Shown here: one piece after another, positions 24,943-37,349 of the stretch | How positions within the stretch are numbered: position 1 is the first letter of the stretch | How the letters are laid out: each line of letters starts with the position of its first letter | DNA from: Phanerodontia chrysosporium | Lineage: Eukaryota > Basidiomycota > Agaricomycetes > Polyporales > Phanerochaetaceae | DNA length: 64,000 nt | NCBI GenBank assembly: GCA_001910725.1 | Contig: MJGA01000004.1 | Span: 1,116,001-1,180,000 of the forward strand | Direction of reading: 5' to 3' | Notes under the pieces: generated by a model | The model's input: the letters and a program-made list of their open reading frames with translations, nothing else | Told to the model about the DNA's origin: nothing | The model's database searches: none | Translations under genes and position numbers: made by a program

Positions 24943-27900
24943 ATGTTGAGCGCAAGACCCATGCAGCCTCTTCCCCTCGACGTGCCCCATACCCCCTCCC
25001 ACCTATCACCAGCCGTCCCTTCCTCTCCGGCACTCACCTCTCCACACATCGCCGTGCCTCCGTCAATAGCTCTCCAGTCGCCCTCGCCCGCCGCGACTCC
25101 CTCGTCGACACCGACACCCTCTCAGCCCGACGCGGAGTCGTCAGAGCCGTCTAGAACCAGTGCAGCGCAGCAGCAGGAGCAGGTTTGTACCATGACTCTT
25201 CTCCACTGTACCGCAACGTATTCACGCTTCGTTCATCTTTGGTTTCCAATTCACCGCCGTCACCGTCCCTCAACTCGCTAGGCTCCTCAACCGACTAGGC
25301 GACCCTCTCAGCGATTCCTCCAGCGCTCCCCGGACAACGCACTCCGTCGCCCGTCCGCACTTCTGCGCCTCCACACCAGAACAGGAGCACCCTCCGACGC
25401 CCTCGCCGACGAGCAGCTCGCGTTTCCCCTTTGCCTCCCGTGTCCGCAAGGCCAGTCAGGTCTTCTCTTCCGCTCCGTCGTCGCCAGCCCTGGGAAGTCC
25501 TGTCGTTACTCCGACGCGGAAGAACTCAGACGCTGAGGAACAGCACCCTGCACCAACACAATCCGGGACACATCCAGGCGATTGTACGCCGCCCGATGAA
25601 TCAGCATCCGGCGCGCAGGTTCCTCCCTCTAGCAGCGCTCCTTCGATCAAGAGCACGAAGCACAAGGACGGCCCGTTGCACGACCTGAAGCGCTTCCTTA
25701 ACCACCATATACCCCACCATCACCACCATACAGCCTCGTCTTCTACTGCTCCCGCTTCGGTAGGCTCTGCGACACCTTCGGAACCAGCGCAGCCCACATC
25801 GTCACAACGCCGGGGCAGCCAATTCGAGCAGGCCAGCGACTTGATCGATGCGGCGCACCAGGCAGCCACCGTCCATGACGTGACTCCGGAAGCTGGAAGC
25901 AGCAAACATCGAGAGAACCGCCTCGCTGGTCTCCTCCGGCCACACAAGGAGAAGAAGGACAAGGAGCACTCGAAAGAGCTTCGAAAGACCCCGTCTCCGG
26001 GCGCGTCTTCGGTGGCCACTGCAAGCTCGAAGGCTTCGCGTTCACCGCCCCGCTCAGTAGCTTCTTCGTCGAGTCGAGAAAGCACACCGACACACAAGTC
26101 GGTTAAGCGCCGTTCTCCCGAGAAGAGCCAGACACTATCGGTCCATCGCTCTCGTCAGCCACACAAGTGCATCTGTCGAAGAAGTATGGGAAGTGGGGAC
26201 GTGTCCTGGGCAGCGGTGCGGGCGGTACGGTGCGATTGATCAAAGCTTCGGCGAAACACGGAGGCACGATATATGCGGTCAAAGAGTTTAGGCCGAAGAG
26301 GCAGGGTGAGAGCGAACGGGAATATCAGAAGAAGGTCACCGCCGAGTTTTGCGTGGGGAGCACGTTGAAGCACAAGAACATTATCGAGACTGTCGACATC
26401 GTCAGCGACCATGGCCACTACTACGAGGTGAGTAATCAGTGTGATTGTTCAGTGTCTCACACTCACCATGCGCTCCAGGTTATGGAGTATGCCCCTTATG
26501 ATCTATTCAGTGTTGTTATGTCCGGTAGGATGACGCGCCCCGAGATCTACTGCGTCTTCCGCCAGATCTGCGACGGCGTCGAGTACTTGCATTCGCTCGG
26601 TCTTGCACACCGCGATCTCAAGCTCGACAACTGTGTCATGACATCTGACAACGTCGTGAAGCTCATCGATTTCGGCACTGCCACAGTGTTCCACTACCCC
26701 GGCAAGAAGCACACCATGGCCACCGGCGTCGTTGGCAGCGACCCGTATCTCGCGCCCGAGATCTTGCAGACCGACGAATACGACCCTCGCAAGACTGACG
26801 TTTGGAGTGTCGCGATCATTTTCCTTTGCATGATCCTCAGGCGATTCCCGTGGACGATCCCCGATCCCAAGGTTGACCCTAGCTTCAGGGCTTTCGTGCA
26901 CGCACATCCAAATCTGTCGGAAAAGCCGCCCCAAAAGAAGAAGCTGATAGAGCCGCCAAGCCTCCCGTCGTCGATGCCAAGGACGAGACGGACGTCGAGT
27001 CTCAGGTCGAGGACAAGGAGGACGCAAAGTCTACCGCGTCGTCTTCGAATCCCCCGACCCTCGACGATCGGCTTACAGCGGAGCGCGACCCGCAACGGGG
27101 AGATTCCGGTCACACCTCTTCGGACTCCTCTTCCGCAACCTCGCAAGACGGTGTTTCTCGCACGACTTCGGCCGACACAGCCAACACCAGTGACACTTGC
27201 CTCACCGTGCCGTCGAAAGATATGCTTCCCGCGTTCCACCCCGGCACGATGCAGTCTTCGTCGACCCCTCTTCTGTCGGGATTCTTGTCGGATGGCATGC
27301 CCCTGAAACCCACGGAGAGCCCGGGCGAGATGGACATGGACCTGTCCGTGAGGCAGTTCGCTCGCCCCGCCAACTCCACGGAGAGTCTCCCAGCGACCTC
27401 GTCGCCGACGATCTGCCCTCGTGACGTCCCGTCGAGTCCTACCATCCGTCCTGCTCATAACCGTGCTTCGACCATCCACAACCTGACCAGTCTCAAGAGC
27501 CCTGAAGTTCAGCAGGCGCGAAGTCTGAGGATGTCAAGGAGCGTGACTTCGCCGACGAAGTCAAGGACGGCGAGGCCGTGGTCGCACTCCCGACAAGACC
27601 CCTCAGCAGGAGACGAAAGCGGAGAAGCCTAGGACACCGTCGAGGAAGCCCGCGCCATCGCCGCGTGAAACTCCCCGTCGCAGGCCACGCGCCGACAGCC
27701 GCGCTTCCGTCTCCACTTTCCACTCTGGTGGCGCCGAGTCAATCTTCCGGCTGCTGCCCCGCGAGACGCGGCCGGCCATCCAGCGGATGATGTACGTCGA
27801 GCCGAGCGCACGCTGCACGCTCACGGACCTGCTCTATGGCAAGGGCCGCTCGGGCGACCTTCTCTGCGGCTGCAACTCGCATGACAAGGATAGCCCGCGC

Positions 27901-28050
27901 TGCGCTGACCACGAGGAGGACCCTGATGCCGAGGACAACGGCGATCCGTGGCTGAAGAGCATCGAGACGTGTGCCCCTGGCAAGCAGTCGAACCACACAC
28001 ACATCAAGGTCGCCGTCGACGAGAAGTCGCCCAAGAAGCGCTTCTTCTAG
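24943..28050 (+). CDS. Hal4/Sat4-type serine/threonine protein kinase with long C-lobe insert; several frame breaks
   Basis: Protein kinase of the fungal Npr1/Hal family, which controls plasma-membrane nutrient and ion transporters. A 350-residue Ser/Pro-rich N-terminus (start [19 protein letters not shown]) precedes the catalytic domain: [26 protein letters not shown] with the ATP lysine, [35 protein letters not shown] and [14 protein letters not shown]. After [15 protein letters not shown] comes a low-complexity insert of about 290 residues before the last lobe [15 protein letters not shown] and [20 protein letters not shown]. Intron 26428-26478 is clear; the first junction (donor near 25183, acceptor 25281) does not keep phase and is unresolved. 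Four further frame changes, near 26117, 26926, 27516 and 27590, are each repaired by one added base. Confidence 0.85.
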
Positions 28051-28511
28051 AGGCCTCCTCCGCACGCTCGTCGCACGCTCATGACCCTTACGATCACCCT
28101 GTATACTATCCCACCCTACCTTACGGTCCGTCGCGGCTCACCTTCCAGCCTCGCCGCCGCCTCATCCTGTTTACTCCTACATCGCATTAAGTATAGACTA
28201 TTATGCTTTAGCTATTCATTCTTCTTTCGCATTCTCGCTGCATCGTCGATCTGGCTTGGACGTTTCATGTGGTGTCGTCTTCTACTTTATTATCTTCGTC
28301 GCATTTACACCTGTTCTGGTCCCCATGAGAGAAGGGCGCGGCACGCTCCGGCCTAAAACACAAACTTGTAATACATGCTCATACAAATAGAACGAGTGCT
28401 CGTGTAATCTTACGCGTAAATCTCTCAATAAATTCCCAATAACTGCGATACCCGATTGAAGCGAGTATGAATTGAGAGGGGCACGCGAAGCGCAAGTAGG
28501 TAGCAAATACA
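28051..28511. other. Convergent 3' intergenic region, kinase / YOS9
   Basis: Non-coding, T/C-rich after the kinase stop; holds both 3' ends. Nothing else seen. Confidence 0.4.
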
Positions 28512-30272
28512 TCAGAGTTCGTCGCGGACGTAGGCCCCGTGCTCTTCATCTCGGCGACCCTCCCTCGGGTCGTCCTCGTCAGAGGCGTCTGCAGGCAGGT
28601 CGGTCCTGATCTCGAGGCCAGCGCGGCGGAGAAGCTCGTGCAGGGACGGCTGCTGGCCGTCGTCCTCGCCGTCCTCGCCGAAATCGAGGAACTCGATGAT
28701 GACCTCCTCATCTCCGTCGTCAATGATGGTCACCTCGCCCGCCTTGAGGTCGCCGCCCTGGACGAGCTTTTCGAGCGCACGCCGGATCGCGTCGTTCTGC
28801 TTCGCCTTCTCGTCCTTCTCGCGCGCCTGCGCCTGCGCCTGCTCGTCCGAGGCCGGCGGCGGCGCGGGCGCGAGCACGGGCTTCGCGGCGCGCGGCGGCA
28901 TCTTGATGGGCTCGTCCGCCTCAGGGAGCGTGCGGTCCATGCGCGCGCGCTGCTCGGGGGACACGACCTCGCGGCAGCGGATGTACGCCTCCTCGCGCGC
29001 GTCGCGGCGCGAGCGGAAGCCGGGCTCGCCGCAGAGGCGCGGCGTCGCGATGTGCAGCACGTACCGGCACGTCTGCGTCTCCTTCACGAAGAGGATCGTG
29101 TCCGGCATCGTCATCGAGCAGTGGAACTGGCGGGGGAGCAGACGATCGGCGTGTCAGCGTCAGGATAAGTGTGGGGGCGAGCCAGGCCGACGAACGGGAA
29201 GCGTGTGGACGCCAAGAGGCGCAAGAATGCATCTGTGTATACACCGGGGTGGAACCTTACCTGGATCTCGATTTCGCGCTTGCGGCCTATTTTCTCGCAA
29301 TAGGTTCCATCGCCCCAACGCTGGACTAGATACCTGGAACCGGCGCTCCGAGCGAGCTCAACGTTGGCCGCAATTGCCGCTTCTTGGGCGACCGTGAGGT
29401 CAGCGCCTGGTTCTGGGGTAGGAGGAGCGCGCCCGAGTGTATAGGCTTCCCACTGGGGTGGTGTAAGCGAGACATGTGGCGCAAGATGCTCTGTGACTTG
29501 CCTCCGTGTCTTCTACTGGCTTGTATTCGCCTAGAAAGGGCGGCATTAGACGTGAAAGAGGCCCTATGGTCGGTTTGCTTACCAGGCCGCTGATTGGGAG
29601 GGCGAGCCAACTCGTGAAATTGGCGTACATGCGAGTTGTGGCAATATGCATATGTGAACCAGCCCTGCTTATGCTGTGCGTGGCGAAGGCGTAAGCATAC
29701 ATGGTTTGGCCCCCACTACGAGTTCTCTTACGTAGAGACATGTCCCCGACAAGGGCTGTAGCAGCGACCACGTATGCACAGGTGTCACGTCTGCTGCTGC
29801 GTCCTCCGTCGGGACAGATGTGTTGTCCACTGGTGGTGGCGGGATCAGGCAGAGGTACGAGTCTCGGGGACCCATCTTCATTAACTCGAGCTTGTAGCCC
29901 GACGACTCTGGCTACCCATCGAAGTGTACAGTAAGCTAACCTGCTATCTCGCAGCAAACTCGGAAGACCGACTTGAGCCGCCGCCGAAGGCTCGTCCTGC
30001 CTCGTGCCCTCGATGCTCTTCACCGGCGGGACGCGCCATCTTGCGTCTTCCTCCCAGGGCTGGTCCAGAAACTCTAGCTCACCACCAGACAGGCCGTGCT
30101 GCAGCCAGCGCTGTGCGGTCTCGTTCAGGACGGGGAGACCATTCAGAAAGGCGACGCGATACTTGGGGAAAGCGTAGGGATCTTCAGGTACAAGTGAGTT
30201 GTGGAAGCGCGCCGCGACGAGCGTCCACAGAGAGATAGGAAGTATAGCCGAGTACACGAGCCCCGCACGCAT
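28512..30272 (-). CDS. YOS9: ER quality-control lectin Yos9/OS-9 with RDEL retrieval signal
   Basis: ER-lumen lectin that reads trimmed N-glycans on misfolded proteins and hands them to the Hrd1 ligase (ERAD). Six exons: 30272-29973, 29890-29732, 29673-29583, 29530-29502, 29452-29261, 29126-28512, giving 461 residues in perfect phase. A signal peptide is visible (MRAGLVYSAILPISLWTLVA). The MRH lectin domain spans LELMKMGPRDSYLCLIPPPP, TCLYHKQGWFTYAYCHNSHV, YLVQRWGDGTYCEKIGRKRE, IEIQFHCSMTMPDTI and RYVLHIATPRLCGEPGF, with the expected Cys, Gln/Arg and Gly positions. An acidic region follows and the chain ends in RDEL, an HDEL-type ER retrieval signal. The intron 29501-29453 begins GC (GCAAGT) instead of GT. 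An upstream in-frame GTG at 30344 is unlikely to be the start. Confidence 0.95.
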
Positions 30273-31018
30273 TGGTGCACGAGAGAGAGTAACGAGAGGC
30301 AAGGGCTCGGATGTGGAGGTCGAACAGAGCGCGAGCGTGGCCACGACATAGGCGCTTCAGGTACGGCGGGTCGGAGTTGGAAGATTTGACGCCGCGACCG
30401 CGCTATGATGGGCAGCCGAAGGATGCCGCTGTGGGCGAGGACGCCTGGCTGGAGGGGAAAAGGTACGAACGGCGATTGTATGGGAGGCAGCATGTTGCGA
30501 ACAATATTCGCGGAAAATGGCGTGTTCGAGGCGCGACCCGGTAGACAGGGTTGACGGGTAGGCAGGCTGACAGAGGCCGAGGGGTATTATTTTGTGTGGT
30601 GGCGGCAAGCCGGCTGGATATCGTGCGTGGTGCAAGTTCCGCACCCTGGGAGGGTTCGCGGGAGGCGGGGTGGGCTGGACCGTGCGCCCCCTGTTGGCGA
30701 GGGGGCGCAGGGCCGAGAATACGGAGCGTGTGGTCGACAGAACGGACGGCGAGGACAGTGGCAAGAATGATGGCAAGTGGGATCTGCCCGCCTTGGTGAG
30801 AGAGGTTATTACGTATTCTGAATTTTATCTTGTTCGCGAAAGACCGGTTGGAATATTCGAGCGAGAAGATAATAATAAAGGCCTGTTTTGGGTCGTCAAC
30901 ACTGCACGCGAGCGAGAACTGTATTAGGGGATTTATCGTCTAAAAACGAGGGTCCATTTCCCCTTCCCACCTCTTTCCCCACCCAACGCTTTATCCCTCT
31001 CCTCTGACCGCAACCACC
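30273..31018. promoter_or_regulatory. Divergent intergenic region, YOS9 / AT-hook protein
   Basis: Shared upstream DNA of 746 bp. The last 60 bp before 31019 are strongly C/T-rich on the + strand, a common fungal transcription-start context. AT-rich tracts lie near 30810-30890. Confidence 0.4.
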
Positions 31019-31649
31019 ATGTCCTCGCCGGAGCACGAGGACAGAGGAGACGACAGCAAGCAGGACGAGCTCGAGGACACTGCCGGCGAGCCTGGGACTG
31101 GTGAGTCGCGTCGATCTCTTCCTAGTTCGTGCACCAATGCCCGTTCCTGGAAGCGCCTTCCCCTCCTTCTTGCTGACCATGTTTATTCTCTCCTCCCCCG
31201 CACCCACCAGCCCCCTCGTCTGAACAGCCCCCCAAGCGCAAGAGGGGCCGCCCGCCCGGCAGCAAGAACAAGAAGACCCTCGCTGCCGAGGCTGCAGCGC
31301 AGGCCGCCGCGGCTGCAGCCGGATCGTCGACTGGCGCAGGCACCGCGGCGGACCCACCGCCCAAGCGAGGTCGTGGCAGGCCTCCCAAGGTGCGTCGCCT
31401 ACCCTCTGTACCCCGCAGCGCCCCAGCTCACCCCCTCGCGCCCGTCGCCCCCTGCAGAGAAAGCCCGAGGAAACTGCCGATGCTGAACCCCAGCCCAAGC
31501 GCAAGCGAGGACGTCCCCCCAAGCCCAAACCCGCCCCCGCCCCCGCTGAGGCGGCTGCTGAAGGCGAAGAGGGCGGTGCCGCCGAGGCCGAGGCTGCGGA
31601 CCCTCCCAAGCGCAAGAGGGGTCGTCCCCGCAAGGACGCGTCGTCCTGA
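31019..31649 (+). CDS. HMGA-like nuclear protein with four AT-hooks
   Basis: Small chromatin protein binding the minor groove of AT-rich DNA. Three exons: 31019-31100, 31211-31389, 31458-31649, 150 residues. After an acidic start (MSSPEHEDRGDDSKQDELED) four AT-hook cores are visible: PPKRKRGRPPGSKNKK, PPKRGRGRPPK, QPKRKRGRPPKPKP and PPKRKRGRPRK. They are separated by Ala/Glu/Pro linkers, including an Ala run (AAEAAAQAAAAAA). The repeated PKRKRGRPPK units suggest internal duplication. Exon 2 ends and exon 3 begins within the basic extension of hook two. No other domain is present. Confidence 0.9.
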
Positions 31650-32251
31650 GCCAGTACATGAGCGGCTCGCGTATCATGATTCCCCTTGTTCCACTTGCGG
31701 AAATAATCACCTTGTCTTCCTCTATCACAAACGTTCCTGCTAAGCTTTCACGACCTTTCACGATGTTTATTCTTATCCCTGGTCCGTCTTTATGTCTCGT
31801 TTTCGCACTGTACCCTACAACCAGATCTCTACTTGCTGTCGACTTGTTCTTCCTACCCTTGGTTGTAGCCCGAGCTTTAGTTTCCTCAAGGATCTATTGT
31901 GGTTCGAATGATCATCATACGCCGGATACCTGTCCTTGCGACATTGAGTGCCGTTTCCGCCATTTCCCATGAGAAAGTCGGATGCCGCATGGCCGTCATC
32001 AGCGTATAGGAGATGGCCAGTCAACCGCCGACGACAGAGATACTCCGAAATCCCACAAACTGTCCAGTCCAAAATATCATTCATCGCCATATTACATCTG
32101 ACATGCTATCCTTCCTGAGTATTTCGCGTGAGTCAGCATCCCGCGAAGAGGGGCGAAGTCTATTATGCTCCATGCAGCCATTATCTCCATTGGTGCAGCG
32201 GAGGAATGCTCCCACACTGGCGGGCCAGACTTTATAATTATATCATTTGCG
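31650..32251. other. Convergent 3' intergenic region, AT-hook gene / KMO
   Basis: AT-richer non-coding DNA of 602 bp between two gene ends; no gene supported. Confidence 0.4.
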
Positions 32252-34222
32252 CTAGACCGTGCTTGGGGACGCTCGGAACCGTCGCCACAAGTTGATACAT
32301 GTGATACCGATGGCTCCCACCGTCACGGCAGCGGTAGCCCAGGTCGCGTAGGACAGGATTTCGGACTGCCTGCGCGATTTGCGCCGCACCGTGGCGTAGC
32401 TGATGTCGGGGCGGAAGGTGACCATCGTGTAGAGCGGGAGCCAGGCGGACGGCTGCTTCGTGGGGAATGGGTCCTGCTGTGCGGCTGCACGAGCATTGAG
32501 GTCCTCCGGAGCGACTATCGAATCGCCAGGTGCCGTCAGGGAGTAGAGTATGTTGTCGAGCGACTTGCGGAACAGATAGGCCGGTGTGGTGACCGAGTGT
32601 CTCATTTCCGTACTGTATAACGGGGGGAATCAATTATTGTCATGCGTCGCGGTTGCGTAAAAACGAAGAGATAGGCCCACTAATTGTCCATTGCAAGGTC
32701 GGATATGGTTATGAGATCCTCGTATCGGGTCTCTGAGTACACGTGCAATGCTCGTGCCAGCCTTGTGTCTTCTTGACCTGTCTCTGGATGGAACGTGGGG
32801 TCGACCTCGTATTTTCGCAGGAGCAGGTCCAGCACGCGGACGTCTTCCAGACCGCAGTTGAGGCCTTGGCCATAGAACGGCACCATAGAGTGGGCGGCAT
32901 CGCCAATAATTATGCCGCTGTCCTTGTAGTGGTACGGCCGCGCCTGCGATAAAAGCCACTGAGTTTCAGGGGCCTGGACCCAGCTTACGGCGTGTGAAGC
33001 GTACCTTTACCGTGATTAATGCGCTCCGAGGATTTTTCTCGAAATCCCGCAAAAGGGCTTCCTCGCCAATAAGCGGTAGCGCATCAGGAAAGTTTGCCTG
33101 GAACCACTTCAAGACCTTTTCCTGAGAATCTAACCGTTCGAACTCGGTGGTAGGAGCGAAGAGTGTGCAGGTAAATGTCTTGTCCTAAAAGGCAGAAGAG
33201 AACAGGGGTGAGCTCAACGCGGCAGACAGTGTGACGTGGAAGTAGTGGAAGAAGTGGAAGGAGCAGCCTCGAGGCCAATATCTAACCTTGTTGGGTAGCG
33301 CTATGAGCATAAACGAGTGGCGCGGCCAAATGTGAAGGTGGTTCGGGTCAAGCAAGAAGGTCGGCTCGCCGCCTGGTTCGCTTGGCGGGCCAGCGGGCAT
33401 CCTGAGCTCCAGGTATTCATGCGGAATGTATGTCTGCTGATAATCCATCCTGGTGGGTGCAAGAAGTGAGCGGTGAGAATATTCTGGGTTGTAGGGAACT
33501 GAGTAGGAACTACCCGACGTACCTGACCACTCGCATCATCTGTCGCCTGACGATGGAATAACTTCCATCTGCACCTATGCAAAGGTCGAAGGGCACTTTG
33601 AATTCTGCTCCCGAATCGTTTTTGACCGTAATATTCTTAGCGTCGAAATCTATGGACAGGACCTTGTGCTTAAAGAAAACCTTAACGTCCGGCACGCGCA
33701 ACGCCTCTTCAAGGAGATCCTCGTTCAGAAGTGCACGGTCGATGGAATTGATACACTACGTATCGGAGCCAGTAATTAGCAAGCACGAAGGGACAAATCT
33801 ACGACCAAAATGGTCAATCGAAAGACACGGACTGACCTGTCCATTCCTGTCGTAGGCCTGACTTTGTTGCCTTCCTTGGAGATCGTGTATCATTCTGCCC
33901 CGCATAGGGATGGCTGCCTTCAGGAAACGATCGGAAGACCCAGGGTCTATAGCCTGCAGTGCCGAAATCCCGCGGGACGATATAGCGAGATTAATAGACC
34001 GCTGCTGTGCTGCCAACTTTGAGGAGGGGAGTCTGAGGTCTGTTGCACACGCGTCCAGTGACCGACCAAGGGAGTACGCAGACGTAGTCAGGGATGCTCA
34101 CCTGGCCGGCCTTCGTATATCTCCACCAGCCAGCCTTGCTTAGCCAGAGCAATCGCAGAGAGACACCCTACAGGCCCTCCACCAGCTATAACCGCTTTAC
34201 GCGGTGAATGACCTTGAGACAT
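32252..34222 (-). CDS. BNA4: Kynurenine 3-monooxygenase
   Basis: FAD-dependent hydroxylase converting kynurenine to 3-hydroxykynurenine in the tryptophan-to-NAD pathway, on the mitochondrial outer membrane. Seven exons: 34222-34102, 34039-33837, 33755-33523, 33449-33287, 33184-33005, 32943-32681, 32612-32252; 507 residues, phases all agree. The FAD fold starts [20 protein letters not shown] (GxGxxG form), then [18 protein letters not shown], a DG-type motif in [50 protein letters not shown] and the second FAD motif [20 protein letters not shown]. The C-terminus [15 protein letters not shown] leads to a single membrane helix ([20 protein letters not shown]), the expected tail anchor. Confidence 0.96.
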
Positions 34223-35412
34223 CTTCCAGGTCGCGCTTCCGAATACATGGAATCAGCTCGATGCAGTCCAGGGCCGTGACTTCACAGTCATACCTGTCAA
34301 CAGCTGGCTATCTCCCAGCATAATAAGTACAGGTGAGATAAGTAGATGATAGGCTTCTACTGACTGGGTTAGGATAGGCTTGGTTTGGTCTGTGCGAGCT
34401 GCGTATATGCTTCAGAGCGAGAGTATGAGCGCGCGTCACTGGCCGTGCTTGTGCTTGTACGCATCACTCAGATCCGATCACGGCAACAGCCGTGCCGCTT
34501 GTTCTCACGCCCCACGTCCTCGCCCGACGCTACAACCTCGTATACAAATCATGCATCATTGTCGATTGCCATCCGTGCTGCTGCCCGCCCCACAATCAAT
34601 CGTACTATCTGCTTTAATATCCATAATATCAGGTGTGTTGACTTGATTCATGTCGTAGTCTTTGTGATTCCAAGTTTGACCGGACAGAGCGCAAAGCGTG
34701 TTCTCGGTGGCACTCCGCCGCTTCCGCTGCCCTTCAGGTCTTTCCGTTTTCACGGAAATGACAGGCTTTATAGTCGACGCGGCTTGCTCAGCAACAGATT
34801 CTCAGCTCACTCCAGAGGAGCGGAGCCTTTTAATTTAGGCCTCGTCTTGTGACGAGTCTTCTGTGAGCCGTGCCTCGTTTGGCATCCCTGCGCTCGCAAC
34901 GCCGTCGTCGAATGACCCCCCGTGACTGCGTCTGTGCAGCGGGCGGGTTTTTGTGCACAATTCCCATGATCGTTGCCGATGTCACTGGAATGGTACGTCG
35001 AAGTTCCGCAGAGTGCGTGGTAAACAGTGAACAATCACTTCGCGATAAACCATCTCGGCCCGTATATATCCGCTGTATCTGCCGACACTACCTGCTGACC
35101 AGCCGGCTTATCCCAGGTGCCAGCTGTACTGGACAAGCTCAAGAGAACGACGTTTTATGCCGTACTTGATACGAAACAAAGACCAGAAGTTCAACCCTGG
35201 CTTCTCGCTGCACTAGTCGTAGGTAAGCGGCTTTTTGTCTCGAGTTACACGAGGATCATCCTGTGCGAAACCTCCTCAGTTGATCTACATCAGTTACCCA
35301 GGACTGCTTTGCCCTGAATCAACACTTGCATCCACCCATCATCTTCGATGATGGAGACAGCTTGACATATTGGTGACCCGAGAATGGTTCTATGGCCTGT
35401 CTACCGCTGCAT
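34223..35412. promoter_or_regulatory. Divergent intergenic region, KMO / membrane protein
   Basis: 1.2 kb without a supported gene. It includes a TATATA-like run at about 35062, roughly 350 bp before the next start. Short open frames here show no protein-like character. Confidence 0.35.
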
Positions 35413-36989
35413 ATGAAGCCGACACAAGGCAGAGCTTCCTCGTACCAGTTCTTTCCCGCGGCGTCGATTCCACCGCAAACGCTATCGCTCCTGCCAGCAA
35501 TGGCGATCCCGTTACAAACCCCCTTTCAGAATCTGTCTACAATGGCAGTGGTGTTCTGTACATTGAGCTCGCTGTTCGGTGAGTAGTCGCCTCGTTTATA
35601 CGGTGGAAAACCTCATTGAGACCCTCAAGGCGCATACTTTGTCCTCTTTGCAATCGCCTTTTGGGCGACTGGACGTCAAACCGGAGCGGCTGCGAAGCGA
35701 CTTCGTGTAGTCACGGCTACCTTGTACGGTCTGCTAGGAACTCTAAAGAGATTGATACTCAAGAGCTGTTCTGTTCTAGATTCTTGGTGCTTTGCACGCA
35801 CTATAGCGCACGAGCATTCACGTTCGCCAGAGCGCGCATCGAGAATCCACCGCGCAACGAAGAGACGAAATGGACGGTACCATTAATCTTTATTGGAGCG
35901 TAAGTCATATCTGGTACTCTGGACATAATACAGAAGTTAAAGTATGTTGCCCACTCGTAGTATTACCTCTACACTTGCAGTAAGTCGGTTGCGAAGGTGC
36001 ATCATCACTCTGACACGGCTAGCAGGGTTTCATCTCCGACGGACTACTCGCATGGCGGTTCTACGTGATTTATGGCCGGACGAAGATCGCTATGTACCTG
36101 CCGACTGTCATGGTCGTCATTACTGCACGTAAGTGGTGTTTCATACATTGCCTAAACTCGTATTTATCAGGCGACAGTCGTGGGTCTCTCCGGAGACTTC
36201 CAACAGTTGGTGATTTATCGCGACGTCGATTTGTATAATGACCGGTTTGCGATGGTTGCGCTTGATGTAAACGCTGCTTGGGGGTGGTGCACATTCGCTG
36301 TAAACACCACTCTCACGGCGTCCATAATCGGCCGTATAGTGTAGGTTCTAGGGCAACCCAAGACTCGATGGAGCTGATCTATCTAATACACAGCTGGCTA
36401 GCCCGTGATGCCAACTCCCACCATGCCACAAGGTCCAACCACCGCCGATACTCTGTAGTGGTCGAGGCCATCGTGGAGTCGGCTCTCGTGACATGGATCG
36501 GTCTCTTGTTGTACGAGATCTCGTCCTTGGCACCAACTGGGCATATCACGGTGAGGCCAGACACCGTGCTACCCATCGGATACATCTGATTATTCAGTAA
36601 TCCAGGGCAATTTCGATATTGGATATGTCATGGTCTGCATAACGCCGATATACTTCGTCAGCATTCTTCTCGCCATACCTGATGCACGCGCACTGACCTG
36701 GTGGACGTGATGTTAGGGAATTTCGCAGTGCTTGATCACTGCACGCCTCGCGCTGACCGCCCAGGACAACAACTGTATGAGAAGCCTTTCTGGACAGTTC
36801 ACGTCTGGATACAGTACCCGCTTCTCTCAGACTACTTCTCGCCACCGCACGAACTGGACTTCCCCGATGACCGTCAAGGTGCCATCACCGGAGGTGTCAG
36901 AACTCGAGTCGATGGACGATAATACATCTGGGGTATCTAAAAGTAGGGCAACAGCAGGAGATGACCTGTCCGCTGCGCATGCTGTCTAG
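35413..36989 (+). CDS. Fungal multi-pass (probably 7-TM) membrane protein of unknown function
   Basis: Member of an expanded basidiomycete membrane-protein family without known function. ATG at 35413 or, with less leader, 35500 (MAIPLQTPFQN). The first exon ends at 35578 with FCTLSSLFG and joins 35630 as AYFVLFAIAFWATGRQTGAA. Later exons give GFISDGLLAWRFYVIYGRTK, IAMYLPTVMVVITAR, LDVNAAWGWCTFAVNTTLTA, then RRYSVVVEAIVESALVTWIG, NFDIGYVMVCITPIYF and GISQCLITARLALTAQDNN, followed by a Ser-rich cytosolic tail ending at 36989. The region 35725-36000 could not be resolved into exons, and one frame there may also be broken. The spacing of hydrophobic stretches suggests seven helices. Confidence 0.7.
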
Positions 36990-37349
36990 GACCTGGATTA
37001 TAGTGACCACTTGTGTCACTGGTCGTCGCCTGCTGCCTGCTTACCGGGCACAGCGATTTAATCTACACCCTAATTTAAATATTTTTATAATGGCCATGTT
37101 GGAAGTATTATATATATTCTCCACGGCCCGAAACTACATCTTCGCAGCGTGTGTGCGTTCGTCTGCAATGAGCGATTGGAGGTGAACACGGTCCTCATTG
37201 TCATCAGCGCTGACACACCCCCGGCGCCTTCATTCGGCACGGAGAGGCGCAGTGAACGCTGCGAAAAGGCTCTCAACTTGCTCCGTCATCGCACCGTCAC
37301 GCAAGTTCCGTCTCTCTCACTCGCAACGGCTCCGAGAGTGTAGCTCGCC
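36990..37349 (+). promoter_or_regulatory. Upstream region of phosphatidylinositol synthase
   Basis: 360 bp between two same-strand genes with an AT-rich block (about 37070-37110). No clear site was identified. Confidence 0.35.
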
